A program made the position numbers and the translations under genes. 64,000 bases of DNA from contig LSRX01000047.1 of NCBI GenBank assembly GCA_001939145.1, positions 16,645-80,644 on the forward strand, given 5' to 3'. The notes under the pieces are model-generated. The model searched no databases. It was not told where the DNA came from and worked only from the letters and a program-made list of their open reading frames with translations. This document shows, one piece after another, positions 51,660 to 63,247 of this stretch. The stretch's first letter is position 1; the number at the start of each line of letters is the position of its first letter. Source of the DNA: Symbiodinium microadriaticum. Taxonomy: Eukaryota; Sar; Dinophyceae; Suessiales; Symbiodiniaceae.

Positions 51660-51821
51660 ACCAGCAAGCCATCAGGGTGCTGGGCCCCAGCCCGCGCCTT
51701 CGGCGGCGCCACCGCGCCGAGCCCTACCGCCGCCGTTAACTCGGCGTCATGCGGCACCAGCTACTTGGGTTGAGAAACATTGCTGTTCTTGTGATGACCA
51801 TGACGAGGATCATGCTAACCA
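51660..51821. repeat. Diverged duplication, copy 2
   Basis: See 51131. The minus-strand frame reads PHDAELTAAVGLGAVAPPKA then AGAQHPDGLLV. A third Ala-rich minus frame, AKKLAELYATAEELAVQVAA, lies at 52020-51940 and may be a related exon. Confidence 0.7.
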
Positions 51822-53699
51822 TGATGTTCCTGGGTACGGTACGATGATGGTGATCGCCATTCCTGACTGTCGACCCGAATGTCAGATATTTGGCTGTTCG
51901 TGCTCACACAGCCAACGTTTCGTTAAAGCAAACCGACGCCCCCAGGACCCGGCCCCACCGCGGCCACCTGCACCGCCAGCTCCTCGGCAGTGGCATACAG
52001 CTCCGCCAGCTTCTTGGCTGATATCAAGGTAGTTTATACTAGGTCATTAGAGTGTAATATGGGGCTCTGTAGGAACTTGGTGAGTGCTCTTTTCTGAAAA
52101 CTAGAGGGAGTGTAGCAGCAGAAATCCCTACATCATTTGAAGCGGGGTTTATTTGAGGGCTTTGCTGAGTGTAGTATAGGGATCTTCGAGTATTGGTAAT
52201 CATGCAGATTGGCTATACATTGGGTGTTATTGTGTTGATAATCGTAATAAAACCTTACTTCAAACGCATTTTTCATCTTACTGTTTCATGTCAAAACTGC
52301 AGAGTGATCAGTGTAGACGCAGCATGATATTTGTCATTATCATGGCAGTTTAATTCTTCTTCCCAGTGTCTGTAGCCTATCAATTTCAGTTATCACTACT
52401 CTTCCTGCTCTTCTACTTATTATTCTTCATGTCGTCGTTGTCGGCATTGAGACTCTGTGGCTTTTTGAGAAGCCAAGCAACACCGTTACAAAATCCTTGC
52501 GTCACCCTGAGACAACCGTTACAAACACCCGAGTCAATCTCTTCTTCCATCCTATAAAACCTATATAAATGTATTCTGAATGCTTATACCATCCTACGAA
52601 AACCAGTTCAAATCTATTATGAAAATCGTGTGTGCCCCAGACCGACCGTGCTCTCTCCCAAGCGAAGGCTACATCCCGAAACACCGGTTTAGGGAATTAG
52701 GCTTTAGCGGGTTTTTCAAGCAATCCATAGCGGCTCTGGAAAGGTTTTGGGATTAGGGCTTTGGGGTATAGGATTCCGTCTTCAGGGCTCAGGGTGTAGA
52801 TTGTATAGGATTCAGGGCTTGGGTGTGCCCTACGATTCAGGGTTTACGAGTCAGGAATTTGGGGTTGAGGGCATAGGGATCGGGGTTTAGGGCTTGAGGT
52901 AAGAATATCGTGTTTCAGGTCTAGAGCTCTGACGCCGGTGGCCGAGCCCCGAACCTTCAAAAGGCCTTCCAAGCGAACACGCTTGACTCCTCATACTTTG
53001 TACCCCCCTGTCTTAGCCGAGATCTCGCCGCCTTTCCGCCGCTTGAGTTGATGCAATTCAGAGCTCGTCGGAACTTCAGGATCAAGGTTTTGGGGTTTAA
53101 GTGCGAAGGCTTTTAGGCGACAGGGTTCAGAGTGTTGGGGTACTTGTAGGGTTTCAAGTCATTTCGGTTCAAGGAGCAACATACTGGGCCTCAGTAAATT
53201 GCCAACATGGTCCTTGTTCTTTCCCTATATGCTTCTAGCAATCTCTGCTGCAAAGGCTAAATCACTTTTGTGTGGAGGCCAAACTTTCGGCGTCAATGCT
53301 GTCTGGAGGGCGAAGTTCAGCTGAGGGCCTATAGACGAGATGGGGTATTGAATAATGGGCAATCATGGTTTCTTAGAGTCCGTACAAAAGTACAATATCG
53401 TGTACCTGAAGCCTTTTCCAATCAAAGCCATTATCGTTATCATCGTGTCATCATAAGACTAGCTCTTATGATTATTAGTATTATTTGTTCATGACAGCGT
53501 ATTGTTAGTGTTATTGTTGTTCTTTTTATTTCTATCATGATTATACTTATGTTTTTTGATATTACACACCCTATGTAGCATCATATATTGTTATTGTATT
53601 TTGTTATTACTATTACTGTTCAAATTAATATTATTATTGTTAGATATAATAGTTATTGTTATTATTCTTACAAATCTTTAATCATTAGCATTATTACTG
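51822..53699. other. Long repeat-poor stretch, no firm gene
   Basis: 52030-52680 is AT-richer and largely free of telomere words; 52690-52900 has degenerate TTTAGGG; 53270-53494 is open on plus without features; from 53500 TTATTG-rich sequence leads into microsatellites. Confidence 0.45.
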
Positions 53700-53982
53700 C
53701 TACTGTATGTATGTATGTATGTATGTATGTATGTATGTATGTATTTATGTATGTATGTATGTATGTATGTATGTATGCATGTATGTATGCATGCATGCAT
53801 GCATGCATGTATGTATGTATGTATGTATGTATGTCTCTATACACACACATATATATATATATATGTGTGTGTATACATACATACATATATATATACACAT
53901 GCATATATAAATGCTTGATATCATATGTTGTTATACATGTATATATATATACACCTATATATATATATATATGCATATTTAC

Positions 53983-54019
<37 letters not shown>

Positions 54020-54415
54020 TAGCTATATGTTAATATGTACCATTGCATTTTTCTTACACTAGACAATAACGGTTCTGATGGACGATTATCGTTGTAATTA
54101 ATCTGTATTTTATATTCGTAATGTTGTTGTTCTTATTCTTCTTATCAGTATTAGGTATTGTGATATGATTATTATATTTTTCATTGTTTGTAATTTTTGT
54201 TAGTTATATTCTCATATGAGGATTCTTGTTCTTATAGCTATTATTGCTATTGTTGTTGTTATTTGTACTACCATTGTTTTTTCTTTTGTTTTTATTGTTG
54301 TTGTTACCATTATTGTTATTATGACCGTTATTATTCTTATTGTTGTTGTTATTATGATTATGATTATGATTATGATTATGATTATGATTATGATTATGAT
54401 TACTATTATCATTAT

Positions 54416-54485
<70 letters not shown>

Positions 54486-54500
54486 GTTCTTCGTGCTGTT
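53700..54500 (+). repeat. Large microsatellite block
   Basis: (TATG)n 53705-53835 with TGCA interruptions; (TA)n/(CA)n 53840-53975; (ATT)n 53980-54020; (GATTAT)n 54355-54402; (TAC)n 54415-54485. Long open frames on both strands are artefacts. Confidence 0.95.
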
Positions 54501-54824
54501 ATTCGTGCTACTGTTATTCTGCCCTGGTCGCTCTCTTCGGACAGAGTGCTTCTGTTTGGGCTTTCCGGCATTGCCGGCTAAAGTGTTTCTGTTCATCTCC
54601 GATGAAGGCGTAGGTCTGTATTTTTGGAGGTTGTAAGGCATGGATGATTTTCAGGATAGAGGGTCCAGGATGCTTTGGCCGAGATGAGGGGTGCACTGCT
54701 GTCAGCTTGACAAGCCGGAAATGCATGACTCCTGGCATGGCATCTTGTCAAGAACGGAAGCCGTGTCCTTCCCTAGATCCAACCCTGACTGCTAAACCCT
54801 CAGTCCTACCGCCTCACTTCAAAC
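54501..54824. other. No gene recognised
   Basis: Unique sequence; short frames only. Confidence 0.4.
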
Positions 54825-55004
54825 ACCCCTAAACCCCTAAACCCCTAAACCCCTGAAGCCCCTAAGCCCCTAACCGCCAAATCCCAAACCCCTAAACCTC
54901 TAAACCCCTAAACCCCTAAACCTCTAAACCCCTAAACCCCTAAGCCTCTAAACCCCTAAACCCCTAAACCTCTAAACCCCCAAAACCCCTAAACCCCTAG
55001 GCCC
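54825..55004 (-). repeat. CCCCTAAA array
   Basis: CCCCTAAA/CCTCTAAA units in near-perfect register. Confidence 0.95.
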
Positions 55005-55133
55005 TGCTCGCCCCAATTTGACCCAGACCCCGAGAGCCCGAAGTCCCGGAGCCTCGCTGACCGAGGATCGGGTGCGTGGCGGCCCCGCGAGGTGTCGTAT
55101 CTGAACGGCTCGAGGTACTGGTGGCCCTACTAA
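55005..55133 (+). CDS. Exon island between CCCCTAAA and TTTTAGGGG
   Basis: Open frame PQFDPDPESPKSRSLADRGS GAWRPREVSYLNGSRYWWPY then stop at about 55132. CCCTAAA ends ~20 bases upstream, TTTTAGGGG begins ~5 bases downstream. Function unknown. Confidence 0.45.
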   Translation, partial: CSPQFDPDPESPKSRSLADRGSGAWRPREVSYLNGSRYWWPY

Positions 55134-55882
55134 TTGGGGTTTTAGGGGTTTTAGGGGTTTTAGGGGGTTTAGGGGTTTCAGGGGGATAAGGGGTTTAGAG
55201 GTGTAGAGGTTGAGGGGTTAAGGGGTCCAGGGGTTTAGAGGTTGAGGGGTTTAGGGGGCCTCGGGAAGAGATCTCAAGCCTATCAGCCCCATAAACCCTG
55301 AACCCAAACCATCGTTTTTGGTCCCGTGGGCTAAAATGCCACGGGCAGGTGAAAGCCCTGGGGTGTGTCTCCAGGCATTGATCTTCACGCTGTACAGTGC
55401 CAGGGCAGATGTCTCGCTTGAGCTCTCGGCTGTGGCTAGAGCTAGAAACATGCGCCAGGAAGTTCGTGCGTAGGGTCCCACGAGATCCAGGCTCCGTCGT
55501 ACACTTCAAGCTTCTGCTGCTCTGGGGTGAAATGCCTGGCCAAGCGGCCAAATCCTTGAATCCAAGATGCGAAACCTGAAGTGGCTTCCGGGTTCCTTTC
55601 TCTACAGACGCTGGCGCCTCGAAGTTAGAAGCCTCGAGAATGAAGCCACTGGCAGGCTCGAGATTTTGCACTGGAACCGTTCCCGTTCTGAAGGTTTTTT
55701 CCGTTTCACCAGATCACACCGCTAAACCCTAAACTCATAAAACCTACATTCCCAACGCTCAGCCCTAAGCCCTACGTCCACACACGCGGGTATCGGGCCA
55801 TGTGCTTTTCCTAAGGTTTTGCTAATTTCATTGATAATTCTGTCATGTGCCCCTGTCAGGACACGCAGTGGGGTGAGGGGGC
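55134..55882. other. TTTAGGGG patch and unknown sequence
   Basis: TTTTAGGGG/TTTAGAGG to 55258. 55260-55670 is open on minus (158 codons) and partly on plus; no domain recognised on either strand. A few CCCTAAA words at 55722-55770. Confidence 0.45.
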
Positions 55883-56779
55883 NNNNNNNNNNNNNNNNNN
55901 NNNNNNNNNNNNNNNNNNNNNNNNNNNNNNNNNNNNNNNNNNNNNNNNNNNNNNNNNNNNNNNNNNNNNNNNNNNNNNNNNNNNNNNNNNNNNNNNNNNN
56001 NNNNNNNNNNNNNNNNNNNNNNNNNNNNNNNNNNNNNNNNNNNNNNNNNNNNNNNNNNNNNNNNNNNNNNNNNNNNNNNNNNNNNNNNNNNNNNNNNNNN
56101 NNNNNNNNNNNNNNNNNNNNNNNNNNNNNNNNNNNNNNNNNNNNNNNNNNNNNNNNNNNNNNNNNNNNNNNNNNNNNNNNNNNNNNNNNNNNNNNNNNNN
56201 NNNNNNNNNNNNNNNNNNNNNNNNNNNNNNNNNNNNNNNNNNNNNNNNNNNNNNNNNNNNNNNNNNNNNNNNNNNNNNNNNNNNNNNNNNNNNNNNNNNN
56301 NNNNNNNNNNNNNNNNNNNNNNNNNNNNNNNNNNNNNNNNNNNNNNNNNNNNNNNNNNNNNNNNNNNNNNNNNNNNNNNNNNNNNNNNNNNNNNNNNNNN
56401 NNNNNNNNNNNNNNNNNNNNNNNNNNNNNNNNNNNNNNNNNNNNNNNNNNNNNNNNNNNNNNNNNNNNNNNNNNNNNNNNNNNNNNNNNNNNNNNNNNNN
56501 NNNNNNNNNNNNNNNNNNNNNNNNNNNNNNNNNNNNNNNNNNNNNNNNNNNNNNNNNNNNNNNNNNNNNNNNNNNNNNNNNNNNNNNNNNNNNNNNNNNN
56601 NNNNNNNNNNNNNNNNNNNNNNNNNNNNNNNNNNNNNNNNNNNNNNNNNNNNNNNNNNNNNNNNNNNNNNNNNNNNNNNNNNNNNNNNNNNNNNNNNNNN
56701 NNNNNNNNNNNNNNNNNNNNNNNNNNNNNNNNNNNNNNNNNNNNNNNNNNNNNNNNNNNNNNNNNNNNNNNNNNNNNNN
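55883..56779. other. Assembly gap (897 n)
   Basis: Run of n; no sequence. Open frames drawn across it are meaningless. Confidence 1.
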
Positions 56780-57090
56780 GGGTTTAGGGGTTTAGGGGTT
56801 GGGGCTTGGGATTTGGGGTGTAGGGGTGTAGGGGTTTCGGGGTTTAGGGGTTTAGGGTTTGGGATTTGGGGTCTAGGGGTTTCGGGGTTCGGGGTTCAGG
56901 AGGTTGGGGGTTTAGGAAGCCCCGAAACAAAGGAGGTTTGGGGTCGACCCAAGACTTTGGTTCGAAGGCATCAGTGTGAGGGTGCAGGTTTGAGGGATTT
57001 AGGGCCTAGGGTTTCGGGTTTAGGGCTAGGGGGTGAAGGAGTTGAGGGATTTAGGATTCAGGGGTTTAAGGTTTAGGGTTTAGTGTGAGT
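56780..57090 (+). repeat. TTTAGGGG/TTTCGGGG array
   Basis: Degenerate TTTAGGGG from the gap edge to 56935 and again at 56990-57085. The short segment between (56930-56990) is not clearly coding. Confidence 0.85.
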
Positions 57091-57202
57091 ACAGTCTTGA
57101 GACAAGCCTTGAGTTCAGAGTTTCGAGTTTTGGGTTTGGATGTTTACAGTCTCATGGTTTGCGAGTCAGGGTCGCGTCATCCACCAAATGTAACAAAGCA
57201 CA

Positions 57203-57355
57203 ATGCACCGCTTGGCGATTGAGTACTGGGAGGCAGAGTTCTTCGGTCCCATCCGCCTGCAAAGTGTGGCACCGTACGAACTCCACGGCCACACGCTCAT
57301 GTATGCTGTATTCTCAGGAATCCGCCTAGGTGGACACAAAATCCTACAAGCGTAA
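57203..57355 (+). CDS. Exon-like, 50-codon frame
   Basis: HRLAIEYWEAEFFGPIRLQS VAPYELHGHTLMYAVFSGIR LGGHKILQA then stop, in a repeat-free stretch. Strong protein character (aromatic/hydrophobic alternation) but no family recognised. An in-frame stop lies four codons before the ATG. Confidence 0.4.
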   Translation: MHRLAIEYWEAEFFGPIRLQSVAPYELHGHTLMYAVFSGIRLGGHKILQA

Positions 57356-58560
57356 CGTTCGAAAAAAAGCGCCAAACACACATACCACGGTGCATGGATG
57401 TGCCGCAGACTCGAAACATGCGACATGAGAGTTCAGCACAGGTCATCCGAAAAATCGAGATTCATGTTGATGCAATGCAGTCCCAAAGAAGAGAACATCC
57501 CGCTGCACCGCGAAACATGTCTGTTGTCGGGTTGTCGCTGAGGAAACGAATGCGCGAATGGGAAAGTTACATTGTGCGCAATGCAAGCAGTCCAACCACC
57601 AGCAATGCAGAGTACTTCATCTCTCGGCATCGCGGTATCATTCGCATAGCTCCACAAGTCACCTGTAGGCCGCAACAACGTCACACCCAAATAAAGAACT
57701 TCATAGTGAACAGCCGTCCAAGCTTAGACTCGACGCGTCCCCCGCCTGAAAGCCAGCAAATACACTTCTTGCACAAAAAACAGCCGGTGTTGCACTGTCC
57801 GTGCCTGATGCAGCATGAAGCTGCATGTGTTGCTCGTAGATCGGTGACCAGACACTGCGGAGTCACGGAGTTTTGCAGCTTACGGGTTCGGCCCCGATGG
57901 GGCGAGGTGTTGGAGCCTGCGTCCTAGGCGGCTTTTTTCGAGCCTTGCGGGGGTGATCGAAGAAAAGGTCGCCGGCCTAAGCAACGAGTCCCCAGCCAAA
58001 ACAAACAAAAGACCAAACCTCCAAAACCCTAAACCTAAAACATCCCTAAACCCGCAAAGCTTGAGCGTGCCCGAAAGACTTAAGTTTGGAATTCGCAACT
58101 CCAAAAAGCTTTTCAGGTTCCGAAAGTTTCGGGTGTCGGGCGTGCCGAAGGTCTGCTATTAAGTTGTTGGGGATGTTGAGGGCTTGGGTTGGGGGTTTAG
58201 TGTACCCCAAAGCTTCGACTGTAGAGTCCCCTTAACCCCAAGGCTTAAAACCTAAACCTCAAAACTTACACCCTGAACCTTAAACCTTAAACCCTATAGA
58301 GGTTCCAGTTTAGGGCCTGGGGTCATGAATCTTTGGGAGGCTCGCGCGCTCTTAAGTCACCGAGCCTCAAAGCCTATGCTCCCGAAGCACTAAATTTGAG
58401 GCCATCCAAACCCTATACACCCGAAAGGGCTTTGGCATAGAAAGGACTGCTGAAGACGGAGCCTGCCAGATGAACACGTGCTGACTTCTCAGCATTTTTC
58501 GGTTTTTCTTTTCGGTTTCAAGCTCAGGAGTTGGAGCCTAACGGGGTTTAGAGTTTCAGC
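57356..58560. other. Repeat-poor stretch, uncertain coding
   Basis: 57394-57927 is open on plus for 177 codons (KRMREWESYIVRNASSPTTS) while minus is open over much of it too; no domain is seen, so it is left uncalled. 57955-58010 reads VIEEKVAGLSNESPAKTNKR before a CCCTAAA patch. 58170-58560 has scattered CCCTAAA/TTTAGGG words. Confidence 0.35.
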
Positions 58561-58761
58561 ACGCAGGGGACGCTAATGCCGAGCCCTCAATGGTACGATC
58601 CTCATTACGACGAAGAGTCCTCCAGAAGGTGCTTCCGTACCTCACCTTCAAGAAACACCATTAACACAATTTCTGAAACCTTACAGCAGCTTCAAAAAAA
58701 ACAAACAGAGCCCTCCCTATACGAACCTTTTAAAGGCCCTCATAAGAAGCCCTTGGTGTAG
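58561..58761 (+). CDS. Exon-like frame, unknown
   Basis: After TTCAGCACGCAG the frame reads PSPQWYDPHYDEESSRRCFR then TISETLQQLQKKQTEPSLYE and stops. Gln/Lys/Glu-rich helix-like end. Function unknown. Confidence 0.35.
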   Translation, partial: TQGTLMPSPQWYDPHYDEESSRRCFRTSPSRNTINTISETLQQLQKKQTEPSLYEPFKGPHKKPLV

Positions 58762-59433
58762 GGTTCAAGGCTTTAGGTTGTTGGTGCTCCTGGGCAGGAG
58801 GCTGATCGCTTCCCAGAAGTACAGCCGCGCCCCGGACTTTTTCCGGTTCTAGGATTTGAGGGGCTTAGGGTTTTGAGGATTCAGGGGCTTAGGGCAGTAG
58901 GATGTAGGGTTCAGGGCTTATAGTTTTAAGATTTGCAGGTTTAGCATGTCGGATCTATGGGTGTCAGGTTGTGGAGTTTCAGTGTTCAGGTTTACGGAGG
59001 CTTGTCTTAAGTGGAAGTAGGGCTGTACCTCGACGAGTCGCGTTGTCAGGCTGAGCCACGCCACCATATCCCCCTAAACCCAAAACCCTACACCCTAAAA
59101 GCCCCTAACCCCAAGCCTGACCGGATCTTCGTTTGTTCGCTTGTCGTTGTTGGGTATTCATCCATTTTTCTGGGAGGGGGGCCCTAAGATAAGGTCCCAA
59201 TAGACCTAGACTCCAATAATCTCCCGAGTCCTGGGCTCTAAAGCCTCCGAAAGCTGCCTTTCACTCAGAATGTTCACCCTAAACTCCTAAACTCCTATAC
59301 TCCTATACTCCTAAACTCCTAAACCCTAAACCCTAAACCCTAAACTCTTAAATTCTAAGCTCCTAAACTCCTAAACTCCTAGACTCCTAGACCCTGAACC
59401 CTAGTATTCAGGTGTTCTCATCGCTTGCCGCAG
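58762..59433. other. Patches without gene
   Basis: TTTAGGG-like words at 58860-58930; CCCTAAA at 59073-59115; CTCCTAAA/CTCCTATA array at 59276-59402, just upstream of the next island. Confidence 0.6.
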
Positions 59434-59474
59434 GGAAGCGCCGGGTCGGGATGCCGCCAAGGAGCCTTGTGTGG
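59434..59474 (+). CDS. 41-bp exon candidate
   Basis: CATCGCTTGCCGCAG acceptor and GG/GTTTGAGG donor; EAPGRDAAKEPCV in one frame. CTCCTAAA/CCCTAAA upstream, TTTAGGG-derived satellite downstream. Confidence 0.4.
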
Positions 59475-59507
59475 GTTTGAGGATTTCGGGCTTAGGGTTT
59501 AGGTTTT

Positions 59508-60600
59508 AGGGAGCTTTAGGGTTACCAGGGAGCTTTAGGGTTTAGGGTTACCAGGGAGCTTTAGGGTTTAGGGTTACCAGGGAGCTTTAGGGTTTAGGGT
59601 TACCAGGGAGCTTTAGGGTTTAGGGTTACCAGGGAGCTTTAGGGTTTAGGGTTACCAGGGAGCTTTAGGGTTTAGGGTTACCAGGGAGCTTTAGGGTTTA
59701 GGGTTACCAGGGAGCTTTAGGGTTTAGGGTTACCAGGGAGCTTTAGGGTTTAGGGTTACCAGGGAGCTTTAGGGTTTAGGGTTACCAGGGAGCTTTAGGG
59801 TTTAGGGTTACCAGGGAGCTTTAGGGTTTAGGGTTACCAGGGAGCTTTAGGGTTTAGGGTTACCAGGGAGCTTTAGGGTTTAGGGTTACCAGGGAGCTTT
59901 AGGGTTTAGGGTTACCAGGGAGCTTTAGGGTTTAGGGTTACCAGGGAGCTTTAGGGTTTAGGGTTACCAGGGAGCTTTAGGGTTTAGGGTTACCAGGGAG
60001 CTTTAGGGTTTAGGGTTACCAGGGAGCTTTAGGGTTTAGGGTTACCAGGGAGCTTTAGGGTTTAGGGTTACCAGGGAGCTTTAGGGTTTAGGGTTACCAG
60101 GGAGCTTTAGGGTTTAGGGTTACCAGGGAGCTTTAGGGTTTAGGGTTACCAGGGAGCTTTAGGGTTTAGGGTTACCAGGGAGCTTTAGGGTTTAGGGTTA
60201 CCAGGGAGCTTTAGGGTTTAGGGTTACCAGGGAGCTTTAGGGTTTAGGGTTACCAGGGAGCTTTAGGGTTTAGGGTTACCAGGGAGCTTTAGGGTTTAGG
60301 GTTACCAGGGAGCTTTAGGGTTTAGGGTTACCAGGGAGCTTTAGGGTTTAGGGTTACCAGGGAGCTTTAGGGTTTAGGGTTACCAGGGAGCTTTAGGGTT
60401 TAGGGTTACCAGGGAGCTTTAGGGTTTAGGGTTACCAGGGAGCTTTAGGGTTTAGGGTTACCAGGGAGCTTTAGGGTTTAGGGTTACCAGGGAGCTTTAG
60501 GGTTTAGGGTTACCAGGGAGCTTTAGGGTTTAGGGTTACCAGGGAGCTTTAGGGTTTAGGATTACCAGGGAGCTTTAGGGTTTAGGGTTGAGGGAGCTTG
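59508..60600 (+). repeat. 26-bp telomere-derived satellite, ~41 copies
   Basis: Unit AGGGAGCTTTAGGGTTTAGG GTTACC; copies appear identical except one AGGATTACC near 60560 and the shorter first unit. Two telomere motifs per unit are separated by GAGC and ACCA. Confidence 0.97.
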
Positions 60601-61308
60601 AGGGTTTTAGGCTCTTCTGAATTTGCTGAGGTTCTGGGGGTGTTTATGGTCTGGGTTGTTGAAGGGGTTTGTTGCTGTTGCTGCTTTTTAGTTTTTTTGG
60701 AGTTTTAGCTTTCAGAAGAACTCCCATACAATCCAGGACTCGAAGCCAAAAGCTATGCATAAATCCCTAGCCTTGAACTCTAAACCCTAAACATATTTGT
60801 GTCCTGCATCGTGACGGGATCTGATGAGGCTTCGTAAGGTTTGGGCACTGCAGTCAGGCATAGCAGTTTCGTGAAGCTTCATTGTACATGTTCTGAGCGC
60901 GGCAAGTTTTGGCCTGGCAGGATGTCAATCATAGCGCCGAGAAGCCGAATAGGTGTAGCTTCAGCTTCGCGGGTACACTACTCATGATCGCCTTTCTGTC
61001 GTCGTCACCGTGTGGGAACACCCTGCCACGTAACATGTGCACGAGACAAGATGGGACTGCACCTCGTGGCCAAGCACCAGCTGAACATATTCTGCCGAGG
61101 TTTGTTCGAGCCATGCGTGGACTCTCTTGTCATTCCTGCTTGCCAGCTGTATCTACTGGTCCAAACACCAGGTCAGACATCCGGCTTTAGGGAGTGCCAG
61201 GCTTAAGGGGGTGGTGTTTTTGGTGGTTCCGACTTAGGGATCGACGGCCCAAACCGCCTGAATATGCCTAAAGCCGACGCCCGAAACCCAAGAAGCTTCG
61301 AATGGCAG
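60601..61308. other. No firm gene; possible upstream SDR region
   Basis: 60900-61200 is repeat-free with overlapping plus frames (QLNIFCRGLFEPCVDSLVIP) but no SDR nucleotide-binding motif. The frame in phase with the first SDR exon can be followed back to about 61268 (KADARNPRSFEWQ). Confidence 0.4.
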
Positions 61309-63111
61309 GAGCTGGGCTGCGACTTCGTGCATCTGGACGTCAGCGATGGCCGCAGCGTCTCCTCGCTACCGGAGCGGCTGAAGATCCCAGCAAGATTATT
61401 CGTAATGAGGGTTCAGGGTTTAGGGTTTAGGGTTTAGGGTTTGGCTGAAGGACTGGCAATAATCGCAGAATAGTGAACGTACTCGTGATGAGCATAGCAG
61501 TGGTACTAAAGCAACACCAGCAATCTTAAGCAAGAGTCCACTCCGCCCAGTCCAGCTGAGAGTTCTTGGAATTGAAACAGTACCGATTGAAGACACCCAA
61601 CATACCCTGCAATCTTGACGGGTCTAGTCCCTGTATGATTATACTATCCTTTTCCCCAAACCTCATTTCAAGCATTGAGGCCGCTATGTTACAAAAGCCT
61701 TGCCCAGCCCACACCAACCTTATAAGCAAGCCTACGCCAAGGACACTGGGAGTTTCGAAGCTGAGTTTGCTCGTCAACAATGCGGGGGTCATGTTCGATG
61801 CTGGGAATCTAAACCCTAAACCCTAAACCCTAAACCCTAAACCCTAAACCCTAAACCCTAAACCCTAAGCCCTAAGCCCTAAACCCTAAGCCCTAAACCC
61901 TAAACCCTTACAGTTTATTTATTTCCCTTAAGGAGTCGGAGGCTGAGGTTCCTGGTTAAGGGTTCTGAGTAGAGTGTAGGGTTCATTACGGTCTTAGGAC
62001 TTAGGGTTCGCGGTGGATGCTTTAGGACTTGGGGCTCCGTTTTTTGATCGTAGGGGTTTAGGGTTTTCCTGTTTCTGTTCAACTGTAGCCACATTGTTGC
62101 TCTCACGTCGACCTTTTCTGCTAATTTACTACCAATCCTGATGACCGTGATCTCATGCTCTCGGTCGAAGACCAGACACCCTAAACCCTAAACCCTAAAC
62201 CCTAAACCCCAAACCCTAAACCCTAANCCCCCAATCAAGGAATATGTTGAACACATACACAGTACGGCTTTCCCAAGCCCTTAACCTCTAAACACTCTAA
62301 TTTCTGATCTGAAGTTTGCTTCCGAATTCGATGTGCTAGGGGTTTGTTCTCGAGGCTCCAGAGCCATAGTGTCTGAGTCAATCTCCACGGCCCAATTCCG
62401 ATTTCAGCTTCTGAACCAACCCCGCAAGGGTTTAGGGCTCAGAGTTTGAGGCTTAAGGTCTAGGGCCCTAGGGCTTAGGGTTTAAAGGCTGCCACGCCCA
62501 CAGCCCCAATTTTGCGAAGTGTGCGAACAAGAAGAGCTGTTTTGTTATGTGTCCCTTGCAAAGTTCTTCGAAACTCTGTTTTAGAGAAAGTTCTCTTGAA
62601 CCCCCATGCAAGAAAAGCGGAACTAACGACACCGAGCGCCAAGCGAGGATGGTTGGAGCCGCGAGAATTGGGAGAATCATTGGACGACGAACGTTGTGGG
62701 GCAGGTTGGGTTGAAAGGGATGCATGGGTCCCAAACGTTGTCGGTATTGTTCTGTAGTGTCTTTCGTCGGGTTTGAAAAGGGAGACACACTATACGCCGC
62801 CTTGAACTCGGCTCTTGCACTCTATGGTAGCTACAGGCCTTGTTTCGAGACATAGCTCAGAATTCGTACTTTGAAGGGTGTTCGATTCTGAGGGCTGGAG
62901 GCCGTGGGGCTTAAGCGCCTGTGGTCAGGTGGAGCTGGTCAACAACTTGAAGTCCCATCTGGACACACGGGCTTCCATCGTAAACGTCTCCTCTGGCTGG
63001 GGCTGTAAATCTGAGCTCAGCAATCCGGCCATTGCAGACAAGGCCCGTCGGGACTTGTATCACTTAAGCGACGAGCTATGGGACGACAATCCCCCGGGCC
63101 CCGCAACATTT
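61309..63111 (+). CDS. Short-chain dehydrogenase/reductase, carbonyl-reductase-like, partial
   Basis: Exon A (61309-61401): ELGCDFVHLDVSDGRSVSSL PERLK. Exon B (from 61761): LSLLVNNAGVMFD, with the SDR NNAG motif. Exon C (62929-63111): VELVNNLKSHLDTRASIVNV SSGWGCKSELSNP, with the strand and the catalytic Ser region (VNVSS). A and B join in phase 0, and the LDV-to-NNAG distance (32 residues) fits the family. A candidate exon at 62781-62826 (DTLYAALNSALALY) would supply the conserved Asn helix between B and C, but its phase to C is unresolved. Missing: the N-terminal GxxxGxG cofactor site and the YxxxK catalytic pair, presumably in exons outside or undetected. Classical SDRs reduce carbonyls with NAD(P)H. 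Introns carry TTTAGGG right after exon A and CCCTAAA after exons B and C. The gene could be intact or a pseudogene. Confidence 0.8.
61808..61912 (-). repeat. CCCTAAA array inside an SDR intron
   Basis: Near-perfect CCCTAAA units starting ~10 bases after the NNAG-coding segment, ending with CCCTAAG variants. Confidence 0.95.
62168..62230 (-). repeat. CCCTAAA array with assembly join
   Basis: CCCTAAA units at 62179-62226 with n at 62227. Lies within the proposed SDR intron; the intron length is therefore uncertain. Confidence 0.9.
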
Positions 63112-63121
63112 GTCAAGCTTC

Positions 63122-63247
63122 AACCCTAAACCTTAAACCCTAAACCCCAAACCCTAAACCCTATACCCTAAGCCCTAAGCCCTAAACCCTAAACCCCAAA
63201 CCCTAAACCCTATACCCTAAGCCCTAAGCCCTAAACCCTAAACCCCA
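63122..63247 (-). repeat. CCCTAAA array, 49-bp higher-order unit twice
   Basis: The block CCCCAAACCCTAAACCCTAT...CCCTAAGCCCTAAGCCCTAA is repeated in tandem directly after SDR exon C. Confidence 0.9.

Noticed and set aside
53588..54641. 100-145 codon frames of Tyr, Ser, Asn, Val or Thr runs
   Set aside because: Microsatellite translations in all frames.
55195..55671. 158-codon minus-strand frame
   Set aside because: Ends in TTTAGGG-derived text and overlaps competing frames; no domain.
57394..57927. 177-codon plus-strand frame
   Set aside because: No recognisable domain, and the opposite strand is also open; left uncalled.
59508..60600. CRISPR-like array
   Set aside because: Identical 26-bp units without distinct spacers; an ordinary satellite in a eukaryotic setting.
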